Of a stretch of 64,000 bases of DNA, positions 30,202-38,882 are shown one piece after another. Positions within the stretch are counted from its first letter, which is position 1; each line of letters opens with the position of its first letter. Position numbers and translations under genes: made by a program. The notes below the pieces were generated by a model that was not told the origin of the DNA, did no database searches, and worked only from the letters and a program-made list of their open reading frames with translations. This DNA comes from AP-15 sp963747735 (lineage in GTDB: Bacteria; Pseudomonadota; Alphaproteobacteria; ATCC43930; CGMCC-115725). The stretch lies in NCBI GenBank assembly GCA_963747735.1, contig CAVVGE010000019.1, positions 372,001 to 436,000 of the forward strand, given 5' to 3'.

Positions 30202-32023
30202 CGAGCGCTGCCCATTTGCGGCCGAGATAGGCTTCGATCACGCGCTCGTCGCGGGTCACCGCGCCGGGCAGGCCGGCGGCGATCAGCCGGCCGTGATTGA
30301 GCACGAGGAGCCGCTCAGCCAAACGAACCATTGCCTGCATCGTATGCTCGATAACGACGATGGTGATACCGTCGCGGGCCAGATCCCGGATCAGCGACAA
30401 AAACGCCTCGACCTCGCCGCCGCCGAGCCCGGCGAGCGGCTCGTCCAAGAGCAGCAGGCGGGGCCGCCCGGCGAGCGCACGGGCCAGCTCCATCAGCCGC
30501 AATTCCTTGGTGGTGAGGCCGGCGGCGAGTGCCGCGGCGCGCGGCGCGAGGCCGACGCGGTCGATCGCCGCCGCCGCCGCGGTCAATGCCGCGCGGTCCG
30601 AGCGCTCGACGGCATAGGCGCCGATCGTCGTGTTCTGCAAGACCGACATGCGCGCGAACGGCCGCATCACCTGAAACGTCCGCCCGACCCCGAGCCGGCA
30701 GATCCGGTTGGGCTTGAGGCCGACGAGATCCTTGCCGTCGAAGAGGACGCGCCCTCGGTCGGGGGCGACAAACCCGTTCAACAGGTTGAACAACGTCGTC
30801 TTGCCGGCGCCGTTCGGCCCGATGATGCCGAGGATCGTGCCCCGCGCGACTTCGAACCCGACCTCGTCGACCGCCCGCAGGCCGCCGAAGGATTTCGACA
30901 AGCCCTCGACCACCAGGATCGGCGAGCCGGCGCCGCCGGCGGTCCGTGCCGGCGGAGCGGGCAGCGGCATCATCGCCGGCAGCGGCATCATCGCGGGCAG
31001 CGGCATCATCGCCGGCAGCGGCGCGAGCGCAACCTCGGGCGGCCCGCGCCGCATCAGCCGGTCGCGCACCCGCCAATAGATCCCCTCCGGCGCCAGCAGG
31101 ATTACCAGCACGATGGCGAGGCCGTAGACGACCCCCTGGATGCCCGGCACGGTGTCGCCGAGATGGGCCTGCAAGGTGTCGCTGAGCGGCACCAGCACCG
31201 CGGCCCCGATCACCGGCCCCCACATCGTGGCGACGCCGCCGAAGAGGGCGACGATCAGCGCCTGGGCCGAGGTCAGGACGCCAAAGACGCTGTCCGGCGT
31301 CACCACCAGCAGAACGACCGCATAGAGCCCGCCCGCCGCGGCGGCGAGCGCGCCGCTGAGCACGATCGCCCGCATTTTCCAGCGCCAGGTGTCGATCCCG
31401 GCCGCCTCGGCCGCCGGCTCGTTCTCTTTGATCGCGAGCAGCGACATGCCGAAGCGCGACCGCTCGACCGCGAGCGAGACCAGCAGCGCCAGCACCAGCA
31501 GCCCGACGGCAATCGCGATATAGGCGCGGTAGTCGCTGAATTGCATGTATGCCGCGGGTGCGGCGCGCTTCATCGGCAGCGCCACTTCCTGGTAGCCGAG
31601 CCATTCGAAGACGTAGAGCAGCGCCAACGGGTAGGCCAGCATCGCCAGCGCAAAATAGTGGCCGCGCAGGCGAAAGGTCGGATAGCCGATGACGGCGCCG
31701 GCGGCGGCCCCGACCAGCATGCCGAGCGGGATGCCGAGCCAGGGCGTGATGTCGAACCGCACCAAAGCGATGGTGACGGTGTAGGCGCCGAGGCCGAAGA
31801 ACGAGGCGTGGCCGAACGAGACGAGACCGCTGTAGCCGCTCAATAAATTCCAGGAGAGACCCATCACCGCCCAGATCGGCACCAGGGTCAGCATCAGCTG
31901 GTAGTAGGAATTCCCGACGGCGACGCCGAGCAACAGCCACACGACCGCGAGAACGGCGATGACCGCGAGCGGCCCCCGCAGCCCGCGCCGGCGGGCGTCC
32001 GTCCGATCAGGCGCGTTCGACAT
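30188..32023 (-). CDS. Fused permease-ATPase of Liv-type ABC importer (LivM-LivG)
   Basis: A 611-residue fusion. Residues about 18-325 are a LivM-type permease with multiple membrane helices (GLSWNLLSGYSGLVSFGHAS is the family hallmark). Residues about 370-605 are a LivG-type ATPase: Walker A GIIGPNGAGKTTLFNLLNGF, signature-like LTTKELRLMELARALAG (degenerate relative to LSGG), Walker B RLLLLDEPLAGLGG, His switch IVVIEHTMQAM. The linker has three tandem LPAMMP repeats plus a fourth partial unit. It works with LivH, LivF and the binding protein. Fusion of these subunits is known in some proteobacteria; the repetitive linker is unusual. Confidence 0.93.
30958..31023. repeat. 18-bp coding minisatellite in the LivM-LivG linker
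   Basis: Three and a half copies of an 18-bp unit, GGCAGCGGCATCATCGCC with small changes, in frame with the fusion gene and encoding LPAMMP repeats between permease and ATPase. As a multiple of three it can expand or contract without breaking the frame. Confidence 0.85.
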
Positions 32024-32957
32024 TGCGGCCGAACAGCCCTTGCGGCCGCAACAGAACGATCAACAGGAAGACGACGAAGATCGCGGCGTTCTGCAATTGC
32101 AGCGGCAATGCCAGGGTCGAGAGCTGCTGCACCAGCCCGATCGTCATGCCGCCCCAAAAGGCGCCCAGAATGCTGCCCATGCCGCCGAGCACGACCCCGG
32201 CATACATGATGATGACAAAATCGAAGCCGACATAGGGTTGGAACGGGTAGTAGGTGGCGACGAGGCCGCCGGCGATCGCGGTGACGCCGGTGCCGATGCC
32301 GAAAGCGATGCCGTAAGCGCGATCGACGGCGATGCCCATATAGGTCGCCGCCTCGGGGTTGTCGGCGGCGGCGCGCAATGCCTTGCCAAGCCGCGCCCGG
32401 CTGATGAACCAATAGAGGGCGCCGCCGACCAGCACCGAGACGAGGCAGGCAATGCCGCGCGCCTTGTTGACGAAGACCTCGCCAAAATGCGCCGAGCCGA
32501 GCGGGACATGCCAAGCGCTCCACGACAGCGGCGTGTGCACCGCCTGCGGCGTCGAGCCGAATACGATCAGCCCGCCATTCTCCAGGACCAGGGCGATGCC
32601 GAGGGTCAGGATCAGCTGCGCCTCATGGCCGCCGCCGATCGCGCGGGAGCCGGTGACGCGGGCGAGGAGCAGCCGGTGCAATAGCCAGCCGCCGGCAAAC
32701 AACACCGGCCCGGCGAGAAGGGCCGCGGCGACCGGCGCCGCTGCCGGCCCGAACACCGCCAAGGCGCCAAACCCGCCCACCGTGTACAGGCTGAAATACA
32801 TGCCCAGCATCAGAAAGTCGCCCTGGGCAAAGTTGACGACCCGCATCACGCCGAAGATCAGCCCGAGCCCGACGCACATCAGCCCGTAAACGGCGCCGAT
32901 CAAGAGGCCCGCGACCAGCGCCTGGACAAAGTCTTCGATGCCGACGGCGAGGCTCAT
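32007..32957 (-). CDS. livH: Branched-chain amino-acid-type ABC permease LivH
   Basis: A 316-residue inner-membrane permease with about eight helices. The N-terminus VQALVAGLLIGAVYGLMCVG and GLIFGVMRVVNFAQGDFLML are the LivH signature, and ADNPEAATYMGIAVDRAYGI is the cytoplasmic coupling loop. It heterodimerises with the permease half of the fusion gene. It is the first gene of the operon, and its 3' end overlaps the fusion gene by 17 bp. Three 24-bp direct repeats lie at its start codon side. Confidence 0.95.
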   Translation of the reverse strand: MSLAVGIEDFVQALVAGLLIGAVYGLMCVGLGLIFGVMRVVNFAQGDFLMLGMYFSLYTVGGFGALAVFGPAAAPVAAALLAGPVLFAGGWLLHRLLLARVTGSRAIGGGHEAQLILTLGIALVLENGGLIVFGSTPQAVHTPLSWSAWHVPLGSAHFGEVFVNKARGIACLVSVLVGGALYWFISRARLGKALRAAADNPEAATYMGIAVDRAYGIAFGIGTGVTAIAGGLVATYYPFQPYVGFDFVIIMYAGVVLGGMGSILGAFWGGMTIGLVQQLSTLALPLQLQNAAIFVVFLLIVLLRPQGLFGRNVERA

Positions 32958-32958
32958 C

Positions 32959-33030
32959 GCCGGAGCGCAGCGCGCGATTTGGGCCGGAGCGCGGCGCGCG
33001 ATTTAGGCCGGGGCGCGTCGCGCGATTTAG
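32959..33030. repeat. Three 24-bp tandem direct repeats upstream of livH
   Basis: Units at 32959, 32983 and 33007 read GCCGGAGCGCAGCGCGCGAT plus TTGG, with two to four differences between copies. They begin 2 bp upstream of the livH start codon and occupy the 5' untranslated/promoter region. They have no spacers and so are not a CRISPR array. No ribosome-binding site is evident for livH, which makes this placement notable. Confidence 0.7.
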
Positions 33031-33171
33031 GCGGAGTGGAAACCAGGGCCGGCAGCGGACGGATCATCGTCCCATCCTGTCCGGCTGCGGGCACGGCGGC
33101 AAGCCCGCAAAGACGGCGCGCCGCCGCAACATTAGTGCTTTGCCAGCGCCGGATGGCATCAGGATGAGGAG

Positions 33172-33219
33172 CCCCTCACCCTTCCCTCTCCCCCAGTGGG
33201 GGAGAGGGGAAGGGTGAGG
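33172..33219. repeat. Palindromic (REP-like) element, type A
   Basis: A near-perfect hairpin of 21 bp: left arm CCTCACCCTTCCCTCTCCCC, loop AGT, and the complementary right arm with one bulged base. It lies in the roughly 250-bp spacer between livH and the DUF2852 gene; nothing else was recognised in that spacer. Related elements are inside dnaE2. Confidence 0.8.
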
Positions 33220-33283
33220 CGAGGAGAAGCCGAGCCTTACCCGGAGCTGGGTGACGGGGTGCTGCCGGATCGGCAGAGGCCTC

Positions 33284-33748
33284 TCAGATTTCCTGCGGTT
33301 GCGGCATCGGGCCTTGCGGCCGGCGGCGCTCGGCCATGAATTCGTCGAACTCGGCCTTGTCCTTGGCGTGGCGCAGCCGATCGAGAAATTCCATGAATTC
33401 GCGTTGCTCGTCTTCGAGCCGGCGCAAGGTTTCGGTGCGATATTCGTCAAAGGCGCGGTTGCCGGTCGCGCTGCGATAGCTCGACCGCGATGTGCCGTTC
33501 CCCGAGCCGGGGTTCCAGCCCCAGCGCTCGGCCGTCGCCTGCATTCGCGACATCCGGTGCTGCATGCGCTCCATGCGCCGCTGCCAGCGCGTTCCCGCGC
33601 CCTGGGTCCAGCACGCCATTCGCCCGCTCCCTATCAGAAACCCGAGAAGCACCAGCCCGAGCGGCCACCACAGGATAAAGCTCACGATTGTCAGCCCGAT
33701 CCATGCCGGCCTGCCGATATCATCGACCATCGCCGCAAAATGGTGCAT
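33284..33748 (-). CDS. DUF2852-family membrane protein
   Basis: A 154-residue protein. I chose the ATG at 33748 because AAGGT lies 5-9 nt upstream; in-frame ATGs at 33760 and beyond would overlap a likely operator. One or two closely spaced transmembrane segments (IGLTIVSFILWWPLGLVLLG, FLIGSG) are followed by a basic region and the C-terminal block FDEYRTETLRRLEDEQREFM, EFLDRLRHAKDKAEFDEFMA, ERR, which defines DUF2852. Function is unknown. It is downstream of a TetR gene and preceded by a dyad resembling the one at that gene's start. Confidence 0.85.
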   Translation of the reverse strand: MHHFAAMVDDIGRPAWIGLTIVSFILWWPLGLVLLGFLIGSGRMACWTQGAGTRWQRRMERMQHRMSRMQATAERWGWNPGSGNGTSRSSYRSATGNRAFDEYRTETLRRLEDEQREFMEFLDRLRHAKDKAEFDEFMAERRRPQGPMPQPQEI

Positions 33749-33759
33749 GGCGACCTTCA

Positions 33760-33782
33760 TGTAAATGTGTCTAACATTCACA
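33760..33782. promoter_or_regulatory. Candidate TetR operator upstream of the DUF2852 gene
   Basis: An inverted repeat read on the minus strand as TGTGAATGT-N5-ACATTTACA, with 8 of 9 arm positions complementary. It lies 12-34 bp upstream of the DUF2852 start and 37 bp past the end of tetR. The TGTRAA half-site recurs in the dyad at the tetR start, which suggests one repressor binds both. Confidence 0.6.
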
Positions 33783-33818
33783 TAATTCCGGCGGCGCACC
33801 TTGTCAAGGGAGCGGATT

Positions 33819-34475
33819 TCAGACGTCGGGGTTGGCCGGCTCGGCGATGACCCCGAGGCCGCGCAGATAAATCAGCATGCCGGCTTCGAGCAGATCCTCG
33901 GGCGACATCGGCAGCGGCCGCCTGCCGCCGTCGCCGCGGGCGAACAGCGAAGCGATCCCGTGCGACAACGCCCAGACGTGCAGGCTCATCATCAAGGAAG
34001 GCGGGCGGTGACGCGCCGGGAGGCGCGCGCAGAGGCTTTCGGATGCATTGCGCAGCACGGCGAAGCTGCGGTCGGCCGCTTGGCGCAGCAGCGGGTCGTC
34101 ATTGAAGGAGAGCCCGGCCTCGAACATCGCCGAATAATAGGCGGGCTCGTTGCGGGCAAAGGCGAGGTAGGCGCGGCCGACATTCTCGAAGGCGACAAAA
34201 GGCTCCGGCCGGCCGTCGTTCCAGGCGTGGTCGAGATGCACGGCAAAGCGTTCGAAACCGCGCCGGGCGACATCGGCGATCAGCGCGTCACGGTCGCGGA
34301 AATGGCGATAGGGGGCGGCCGAGCTGACCCCGGCCGAGCGCGCCGCATCGGCAAAGGTAAACCCCGCCGGTCCTTTCTTGGCGATCAAATCCAGCGCCGC
34401 CTGGATCAGCGCCTCGCGCAGATTGCCATGGTGATAGCCGCGACGGCCATCGGAGCCTCGTCCCGACCAGCTCAT
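33819..34475 (-). CDS. TetR/AcrR-family transcriptional repressor
   Basis: A 218-residue regulator starting at MSWSGRGSDG. The N-terminal HTH is HHGNLREALIQAALDLIAKK, FTFADAARSAGVSSAAPYRH and FRDRDALI. The C-terminal ligand domain (about residues 80-215) has FENVGRAYLAFARNEPAYYS and MSLHVWALSHGIASLFARGD, as in TetR_C_13/WHG proteins. The ligand is unknown. A GTG 12 codons upstream is an alternative start, but the dyad there argues for 34475. It probably represses itself and the downstream DUF2852 gene. Confidence 0.88.
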   Translation of the reverse strand: MSWSGRGSDGRRGYHHGNLREALIQAALDLIAKKGPAGFTFADAARSAGVSSAAPYRHFRDRDALIADVARRGFERFAVHLDHAWNDGRPEPFVAFENVGRAYLAFARNEPAYYSAMFEAGLSFNDDPLLRQAADRSFAVLRNASESLCARLPARHRPPSLMMSLHVWALSHGIASLFARGDGGRRPLPMSPEDLLEAGMLIYLRGLGVIAEPANPDV

Positions 34476-34492
34476 GTGAAAAGCTTTTACAT
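34474..34492. promoter_or_regulatory. Candidate TetR autoregulatory operator
   Basis: ATGTGAAAAGCTTTTACAT, a 19-bp dyad with one mismatched pair, lies directly at the tetR start codon. Its TGTGAA/TTTACA half-sites match those of the dyad at 33760-33782. Confidence 0.6.
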
Positions 34493-34651
34493 CGATTTGG
34501 CTCGGGTTCACACCGCGCCCGCGCAGTCAAAGCAATCGGCGCCCACGCCATTTCCATCGTCGCGCGAGGGACGCTGTGCAGCGCCGCCAACAGCCGATCC
34601 GGGGCGGCTGCTCACCGGCAACCGCTGGCACCGGCAACCGCTGGCAGCGGC

Positions 34652-35884
34652 TCAAGTGGTCGCCAAGCGGGGTGCTGCGATGCGGTCGCGCTTGCGGGTC
34701 GGCCCGCCCGCCAGAATCTGAACGATTCCGGCGCCAAACCCGACCACGACGCCGATCTGCCACGCATGGTCGTAGGAGCCGAACTTGTCGAAAATCACGC
34801 CGCCGCCCCAGGCGCCGAGCGACGACCCGACCTGATGGGTGACAAAGGCGATGCCGAGCAGGGTCGCCATGTAGCGGGTGCCGAACATCTCTGCCACCAG
34901 GCCGCTGACGAGCGGCGCGACGCTGAGCCACAACATGCCCATCGCCGCCGCAAACAAGAGCGTGCTGGCCGGTGTCGGCGGCATCGCGAAATACGCGGTA
35001 AAGACAAACGCCCGCAGTATGTAAAGGAGGCCCAGCAAAACGTGCTTTGGATACTTGCCGCCGAGCCAGCCCGCGGCAATCGAGCCGACCGAGTTCATGC
35101 CGCCGATGACGGCGATCGCCTCGGCGCTCAACAGCGGGCTCTGGCCGCAAATCGCCAGATAGGTCGGCAAATGCGTCGTCAAGAAAACGAGGTTGAGACC
35201 GCACACGAAATAGGCCCCCGACATGACCAAAAACGGACGGTGCCGGGCGGCTTCGCCGAGGACCGAGCGCATCGTCGCCCGCGTCGCGGCGCGGTTCGCG
35301 ACTCGGTCCGCCCCGCCGGCGAGAAACCCCGCTGGCAGCATCGCCACCGCCAGAACGACAAAAAACAGCGCGCCGATTTGCCAGACGTGATGCGCGAGGA
35401 TCGATTGCGTCGCGAGCGGGATCGAGAGCGTGCCGAGCGAGCCACCCGCCGAGACGATCCCCAGCATCTTGCTGCGGTTCTTTTCCGAGACCGCCCGTGC
35501 GCAGGCGGTCATGACCAACGATGAGGCCGTGCACGACAAGGCAACGCCAACCAGCGCCCCCGACAGGATCAGCACGGCGGCACCATTGGCCGCCGCCATC
35601 AGCAAAAGCCCGGCAATGTAGACCACCGCGCCGGCGAGCATCGTGACGCGCAGCCCGAACCGATCGGCGAGCGCCCCGACCGGGGCCTGCGACAGGCCCC
35701 AGACGATATTTTGGACCGCAATGGCCAAGGTGAAGCTCGCCGCGGTCAGCGCCAGGGAATGCGTCACCGGCGTCAGAAAGAGGCCGAGGCTCTGCCGCAA
35801 GCCCATCCCGAGGCTCAAGAGCACCGCCGCGCCGATCAGGATTTTTTGGGTCGCGTGGCGGCTGGCGCCGGTTGTTGTCGTCAT
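34652..35884 (-). CDS. MFS transporter (monocarboxylate/oxalate-formate antiporter-like)
   Basis: A 410-residue, 12-helix carrier. I start at ATG 35884 (MTTTTGASRH); the 57 upstream in-frame residues look noncoding. Features are SLGMGLRQSLGLFLTPVTHS, loop 2-3 APVGALADRFGLRVTMLAGA, and SAEAIAVIGGMNSVGSIAAG. Sequence style resembles OFA or monocarboxylate carriers, but the substrate is uncertain. It is divergent from the amidase gene, suggesting import of an amide or acid metabolised by that enzyme (inference). Confidence 0.88.
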   Translation of the reverse strand: MTTTTGASRHATQKILIGAAVLLSLGMGLRQSLGLFLTPVTHSLALTAASFTLAIAVQNIVWGLSQAPVGALADRFGLRVTMLAGAVVYIAGLLLMAAANGAAVLILSGALVGVALSCTASSLVMTACARAVSEKNRSKMLGIVSAGGSLGTLSIPLATQSILAHHVWQIGALFFVVLAVAMLPAGFLAGGADRVANRAATRATMRSVLGEAARHRPFLVMSGAYFVCGLNLVFLTTHLPTYLAICGQSPLLSAEAIAVIGGMNSVGSIAAGWLGGKYPKHVLLGLLYILRAFVFTAYFAMPPTPASTLLFAAAMGMLWLSVAPLVSGLVAEMFGTRYMATLLGIAFVTHQVGSSLGAWGGGVIFDKFGSYDHAWQIGVVVGFGAGIVQILAGGPTRKRDRIAAPRLATT

Positions 35885-36122
35885 CCCGGAAACGGTCCCG
35901 CATGCAGCATCGTCGCGGTCAATCTGCCCAATTCCGCGGCCGGACCGAACCGATTTCGGCCGTCGATCGGGCATAGGCGACAGGCGTTTGCGGCGCAGCT
36001 GGCCCACGGGCCGGCCGGGGCGGACTGCCGGCATTAGCGCGCCACGGTGCTGCATGCGCGGGCTGGCATTCGGCCGCCACGGGCGCTACCGTGCTCGCCG
36101 TCCTTGCTGCGGAGTGGCCGAG

Positions 36123-37511
36123 ATGGACCCCGCGTTTCTGACGATCGCCGAGCTCGGCCGCCTCTACGACCGTCGCGAATTGTCACCGGTCGAGGTGACG
36201 CGGGGGTTGCTCGATCGCATCGCCGCGCATGACGGGAAATTGCACAGCTTTATCCGGGTGACCCGCGAGGTGGCGTTGGCCGAAGCGGCGGCGGCCGAGC
36301 GCGAGCTCCGGGCCGGGCGCCGTCGCGGCCCGTTGCACGGCATCCCCTACGCGCTCAAGGACATCGTCGAGACCGCCGGGATTCCGACGACCGGCCATTC
36401 AAAGCTCACGCAAGACCACATCCCGGCCGCAGACGCGCATCTCGTCACATTGCTGAAGACCGGCGGTGCCGTGTTGATCGGCAAGCTCGCCACCTGGGAA
36501 TTCGCGCTCGGCGGGCCGAGCTGGGACCTGCCTTGGCCGCCCGCCCGCAATCCGTGGAACACCGATTATCTGCCGGGCGGGTCGTCGAGCGGTGCCGGTG
36601 CTGCGGTCGCCGCCGGCTTTGTGCCGGGTGCGGTCGGCAGCGATACCGGTGGCTCGATCCGCGGGCCGGCCGCGGTCTGCGGCATTGCCGGGCTGAAGCC
36701 GACCTATGGCCGGGTCAGCCGCCGCGGCGTCTTCCCGAACACCTTCACGATGGACCATTGCGGCCCCTTGGCGCGCAGCGCCGAGGATATCGCGCTCTTT
36801 CTTCAGGTGATCGCCGGGTTCGATCCTGAGGACCCGGGCAGCGAGGACGCCCCGGTCCCCGATTACCATGCGGCGCTGACCGGGCGGATCGAAGGGTTGC
36901 GCCTCGGCCTCGTCGAGCGCTGGCACGAGGAGGGCGCCCATCCCGATCTGGCACCGGCGATCGCCGCCGCGGTCGAGGTGCTGCAAGGGCTGGGCGCGGT
37001 GGTCGAGCCGGTGATGCTGTCGAGCCTGCGCGACTACACCGACTGCAAAACGACGATCTCGATCGCCGAGCTCTACGCGATCCACGAGCACGACCTCAGA
37101 ACCCGGCCGCAGGATTTCGGCCGCATCCTGCGCAATCAAGTCTTGCCGGGCGCGCTGATCCGCGCCGAGGATTACGTTCAGGCGCTGCGCTGGCGGACCG
37201 TCTTGGCGCGTGAGCAAGCCGCGGCCTTGCGCCGCTTCGACGCGCTTGTTACCGCCGGTGCCTTAAACGTCGCCGAGCCGGCCGACCCGACCCAGCCGGA
37301 CCGGCTTCTGTCCTCGCCCAGCATCACGATGCCGTTCAGCGTCGGCGGGCTGCCGGCGATCGCCATTCCCTGCGGCTTCAGCCGGAAGGAGGGGCTGCCG
37401 CTGTCGTTGCAGATCGCGGCCCGGCCGATGCAGGAAGCGATGGTGCTGCGGATCGCCCACGCTTATCAGCGGGCGACCGATTGGCACCGTCGCCACCCAG
37501 CCCTCGCCTGA
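36123..37511 (+). CDS. Amidase-signature family hydrolase
   Basis: A 462-residue amidohydrolase; the ATG at 36123 follows GGAGTGGCCGAG and suits the family start (FLTIAELGRLYDRRELSPVE). The Ser-cisSer-Lys triad is visible: Lys in GIPYALKDIVETAG, the first Ser in YLPGGSSSGAGAAVAAGF, and the nucleophile Ser in GSDTGGSIRGPAAVCGIAGL. It hydrolyses an amide or a carbamoyl group; the substrate is unknown. GatA proper is unlikely because no gatB is adjacent. It is followed 16 bp later by a small protein resembling the GatC/AtzG partners of such amidases. Confidence 0.92.
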   Translation: MDPAFLTIAELGRLYDRRELSPVEVTRGLLDRIAAHDGKLHSFIRVTREVALAEAAAAERELRAGRRRGPLHGIPYALKDIVETAGIPTTGHSKLTQDHIPAADAHLVTLLKTGGAVLIGKLATWEFALGGPSWDLPWPPARNPWNTDYLPGGSSSGAGAAVAAGFVPGAVGSDTGGSIRGPAAVCGIAGLKPTYGRVSRRGVFPNTFTMDHCGPLARSAEDIALFLQVIAGFDPEDPGSEDAPVPDYHAALTGRIEGLRLGLVERWHEEGAHPDLAPAIAAAVEVLQGLGAVVEPVMLSSLRDYTDCKTTISIAELYAIHEHDLRTRPQDFGRILRNQVLPGALIRAEDYVQALRWRTVLAREQAAALRRFDALVTAGALNVAEPADPTQPDRLLSSPSITMPFSVGGLPAIAIPCGFSRKEGLPLSLQIAARPMQEAMVLRIAHAYQRATDWHRRHPALA

Positions 37512-37527
37512 TTTCTGAGGAAGCCTC

Positions 37528-37740
37528 ATGCGCACCGATCTGAGCCATCTGCCGCCCTCGACCCCCGACGAAATCCGCGCCATGGCCGGCCGCGCCGGGC
37601 TCGACCTCCCAGACGAGCTGATGCAGCAGCTGATCGCTGCATGGCCGGACTTCGAGGCAATGGTCCGCCGCATCCCGCGCGACCTTCCCCGCGCCGCCGA
37701 GCCGGCGCATACCTATCGGCCGACCCGCGCGGCAATCTAG
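37528..37740 (+). CDS. Small AtzG/GatC-like amidase partner
   Basis: A 70-residue protein beginning MRTDLSHLPPSTPDEIRAMA. Its helical middle (GLDLPDELMQQLIAAWPDFE, AMVRRIPRDLP) and tail ending in AHTYRPTRAAI have the size, layout and terminal 'YRP' of AtzG-like (DUF4089) and GatC-like chaperone subunits that wrap around amidase-signature enzymes. Immediate downstream position supports complex formation with the amidase. The assignment rests on context and general resemblance. Confidence 0.6.
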   Translation: MRTDLSHLPPSTPDEIRAMAGRAGLDLPDELMQQLIAAWPDFEAMVRRIPRDLPRAAEPAHTYRPTRAAI

Positions 37741-37817
37741 CGGCGGGCCCCGCCGCGAATGCTGCAAAACCGTAAGAAACACGCTATGTGTGGTCGCACC
37801 AAAAGAGGAGGCTGGCG

Positions 37818-38102
37818 GTGGATCGAACGGATTTCGAGGCGGTGCTGCACGCCGAGGGGTATCTTGAGGTCATGGACCGGCGAATGGAGGCGAGCACGAT
37901 CAACCCCGAGCACGCGCACGAGTTCGATGCGCGGCTCCTTGTCCTCGAAGGCGACATGACGCTTCACAGCGGCGGCGAAGCGCGCACCTACCGCACCGGC
38001 GACACCTTCGCCATCACCGCCGGCCGCCGGCACGCCGAGCATGCCGGGGCCGAGGGTGTGCGCTACCTCGCCGGTCGCCGCTATCCGAAAGCTGCTTCCT
38101 GA
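37818..38102 (+). CDS. Small cupin-domain protein
   Basis: A 94-residue single-domain cupin from a GTG at 37818 with GAGGAG upstream. Core motifs are INPEHAHEFDARLLVLEGDM (metal-ligand His and Glu) and YRTGDTFAITAGRRHAEHAG. There is no signal peptide. Its exact role is unknown; it may be a dioxygenase-fold sensor or isomerase. It lies in the amidase run and is followed by HIT after 17 bp. Confidence 0.82.
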   Translation: MDRTDFEAVLHAEGYLEVMDRRMEASTINPEHAHEFDARLLVLEGDMTLHSGGEARTYRTGDTFAITAGRRHAEHAGAEGVRYLAGRRYPKAAS

Positions 38103-38119
38103 GCCCTGTCTTCGACGGG

Positions 38120-38563
38120 TTGCCGCCGGAAGACGATTGCGTCTTCTGCCGGATCGTGGCGGGGACGAGCCCGTGCGAGGAGATCTGGCGCGACGACGCG
38201 ACCCTCGCCTTTATGGACATAAACCCGGTCGATGACGGGCACTGCCTGGTGATCCCGCGGGCGCATTTTCGCACCGTGATCGAGATGCCGCCGGACACCT
38301 TCGGGCGGGTAGCCGCTGCGGTCGTCAGAGTGGCCCGCGCTGTCGATGGAGCATTGCGGCCGGACGGCCTCAGCCTGGTGCAGGCCAATGGCGCCGCCGC
38401 CGGGCAGAGCGTGCCGCATGTCCATGTGCATGTCCTGCCGCGGCGCGCAGGCGACGATTTGCCGCTCAACTGGCACCGCCATCAGGCGGGCGCCGGCGAC
38501 AGCGACCGCGGCCGGATCGCGGCAATCGCCGCGCGGCTGCGGGCCTCGCTTGGCGGCGTTTAG
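38120..38563 (+). CDS. HIT-family hydrolase/nucleotidyl-binding protein
   Basis: A 147-residue histidine-triad protein. Features are CVFCRIVAGTSPCEEIWRDD (with the CxxC seen in many HIT proteins), HCLVIPRAHF, and the triad HVHVHVLPR. It probably hydrolyses AMP-linked conjugates such as AMP-lysine or Ap4A. The start is uncertain: TTG at 38120 gives MPPEDD, but no clear ribosome-binding site precedes it. It is probably co-transcribed with the cupin gene. Confidence 0.9.
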   Translation: MPPEDDCVFCRIVAGTSPCEEIWRDDATLAFMDINPVDDGHCLVIPRAHFRTVIEMPPDTFGRVAAAVVRVARAVDGALRPDGLSLVQANGAAAGQSVPHVHVHVLPRRAGDDLPLNWHRHQAGAGDSDRGRIAAIAARLRASLGGV

Positions 38564-38572
38564 GACGCCGGC

Positions 38573-38860
38573 TCAGCCGAGCAGGGCACCGGCGATCGTC
38601 GCCCACTCCTCGGCCAAGGGCCCCGTCGCAACCGGCCGGCCGGCGCGGCGGTACCAGCCCGTGGCGTTCGGCATGTCGCCTTCGACGCGGTGCAGATAGG
38701 CGTGCGCCCAGGCGCCGTCCGGATCTGGCTGTTGCTGCGCGCATTGGTGGGCGCGCGCCCAGTCGCCCTTGGCCTCCCACCATAACGCCTGCGTCGCCAT
38801 GCCGAGGCCCGCGGGCGGCGCGTCGTTTGCGACCGAGCTTTTGAAGGCGTCGAGCTCCAT
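38573..38860 (-). CDS. Conserved hypothetical protein
   Basis: A 95-residue cytosolic protein. Segments LGMATQALWWEAKGDWARAH, DGAWAHAYLHRVEGDMPNAT and GWYRRAGRPVATGPLAEEWA form a Trp-rich helical pattern, with no signal or membrane segment. I have seen this WEAKGDW...HAYLHRVEGD pattern in uncharacterised proteins of many proteobacteria. Convergent with HIT, nearly end to end. Function is unknown. Confidence 0.72.
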   Translation of the reverse strand: MELDAFKSSVANDAPPAGLGMATQALWWEAKGDWARAHQCAQQQPDPDGAWAHAYLHRVEGDMPNATGWYRRAGRPVATGPLAEEWATIAGALLG

Positions 38861-38882
38861 ATCGTTTCCTCCGGGCGCCGAA

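Noticed and set aside
30958..33030. CRISPR array
   Set aside because: The 18-bp and 24-bp repeats are directly contiguous without spacers, and no cas gene is present.
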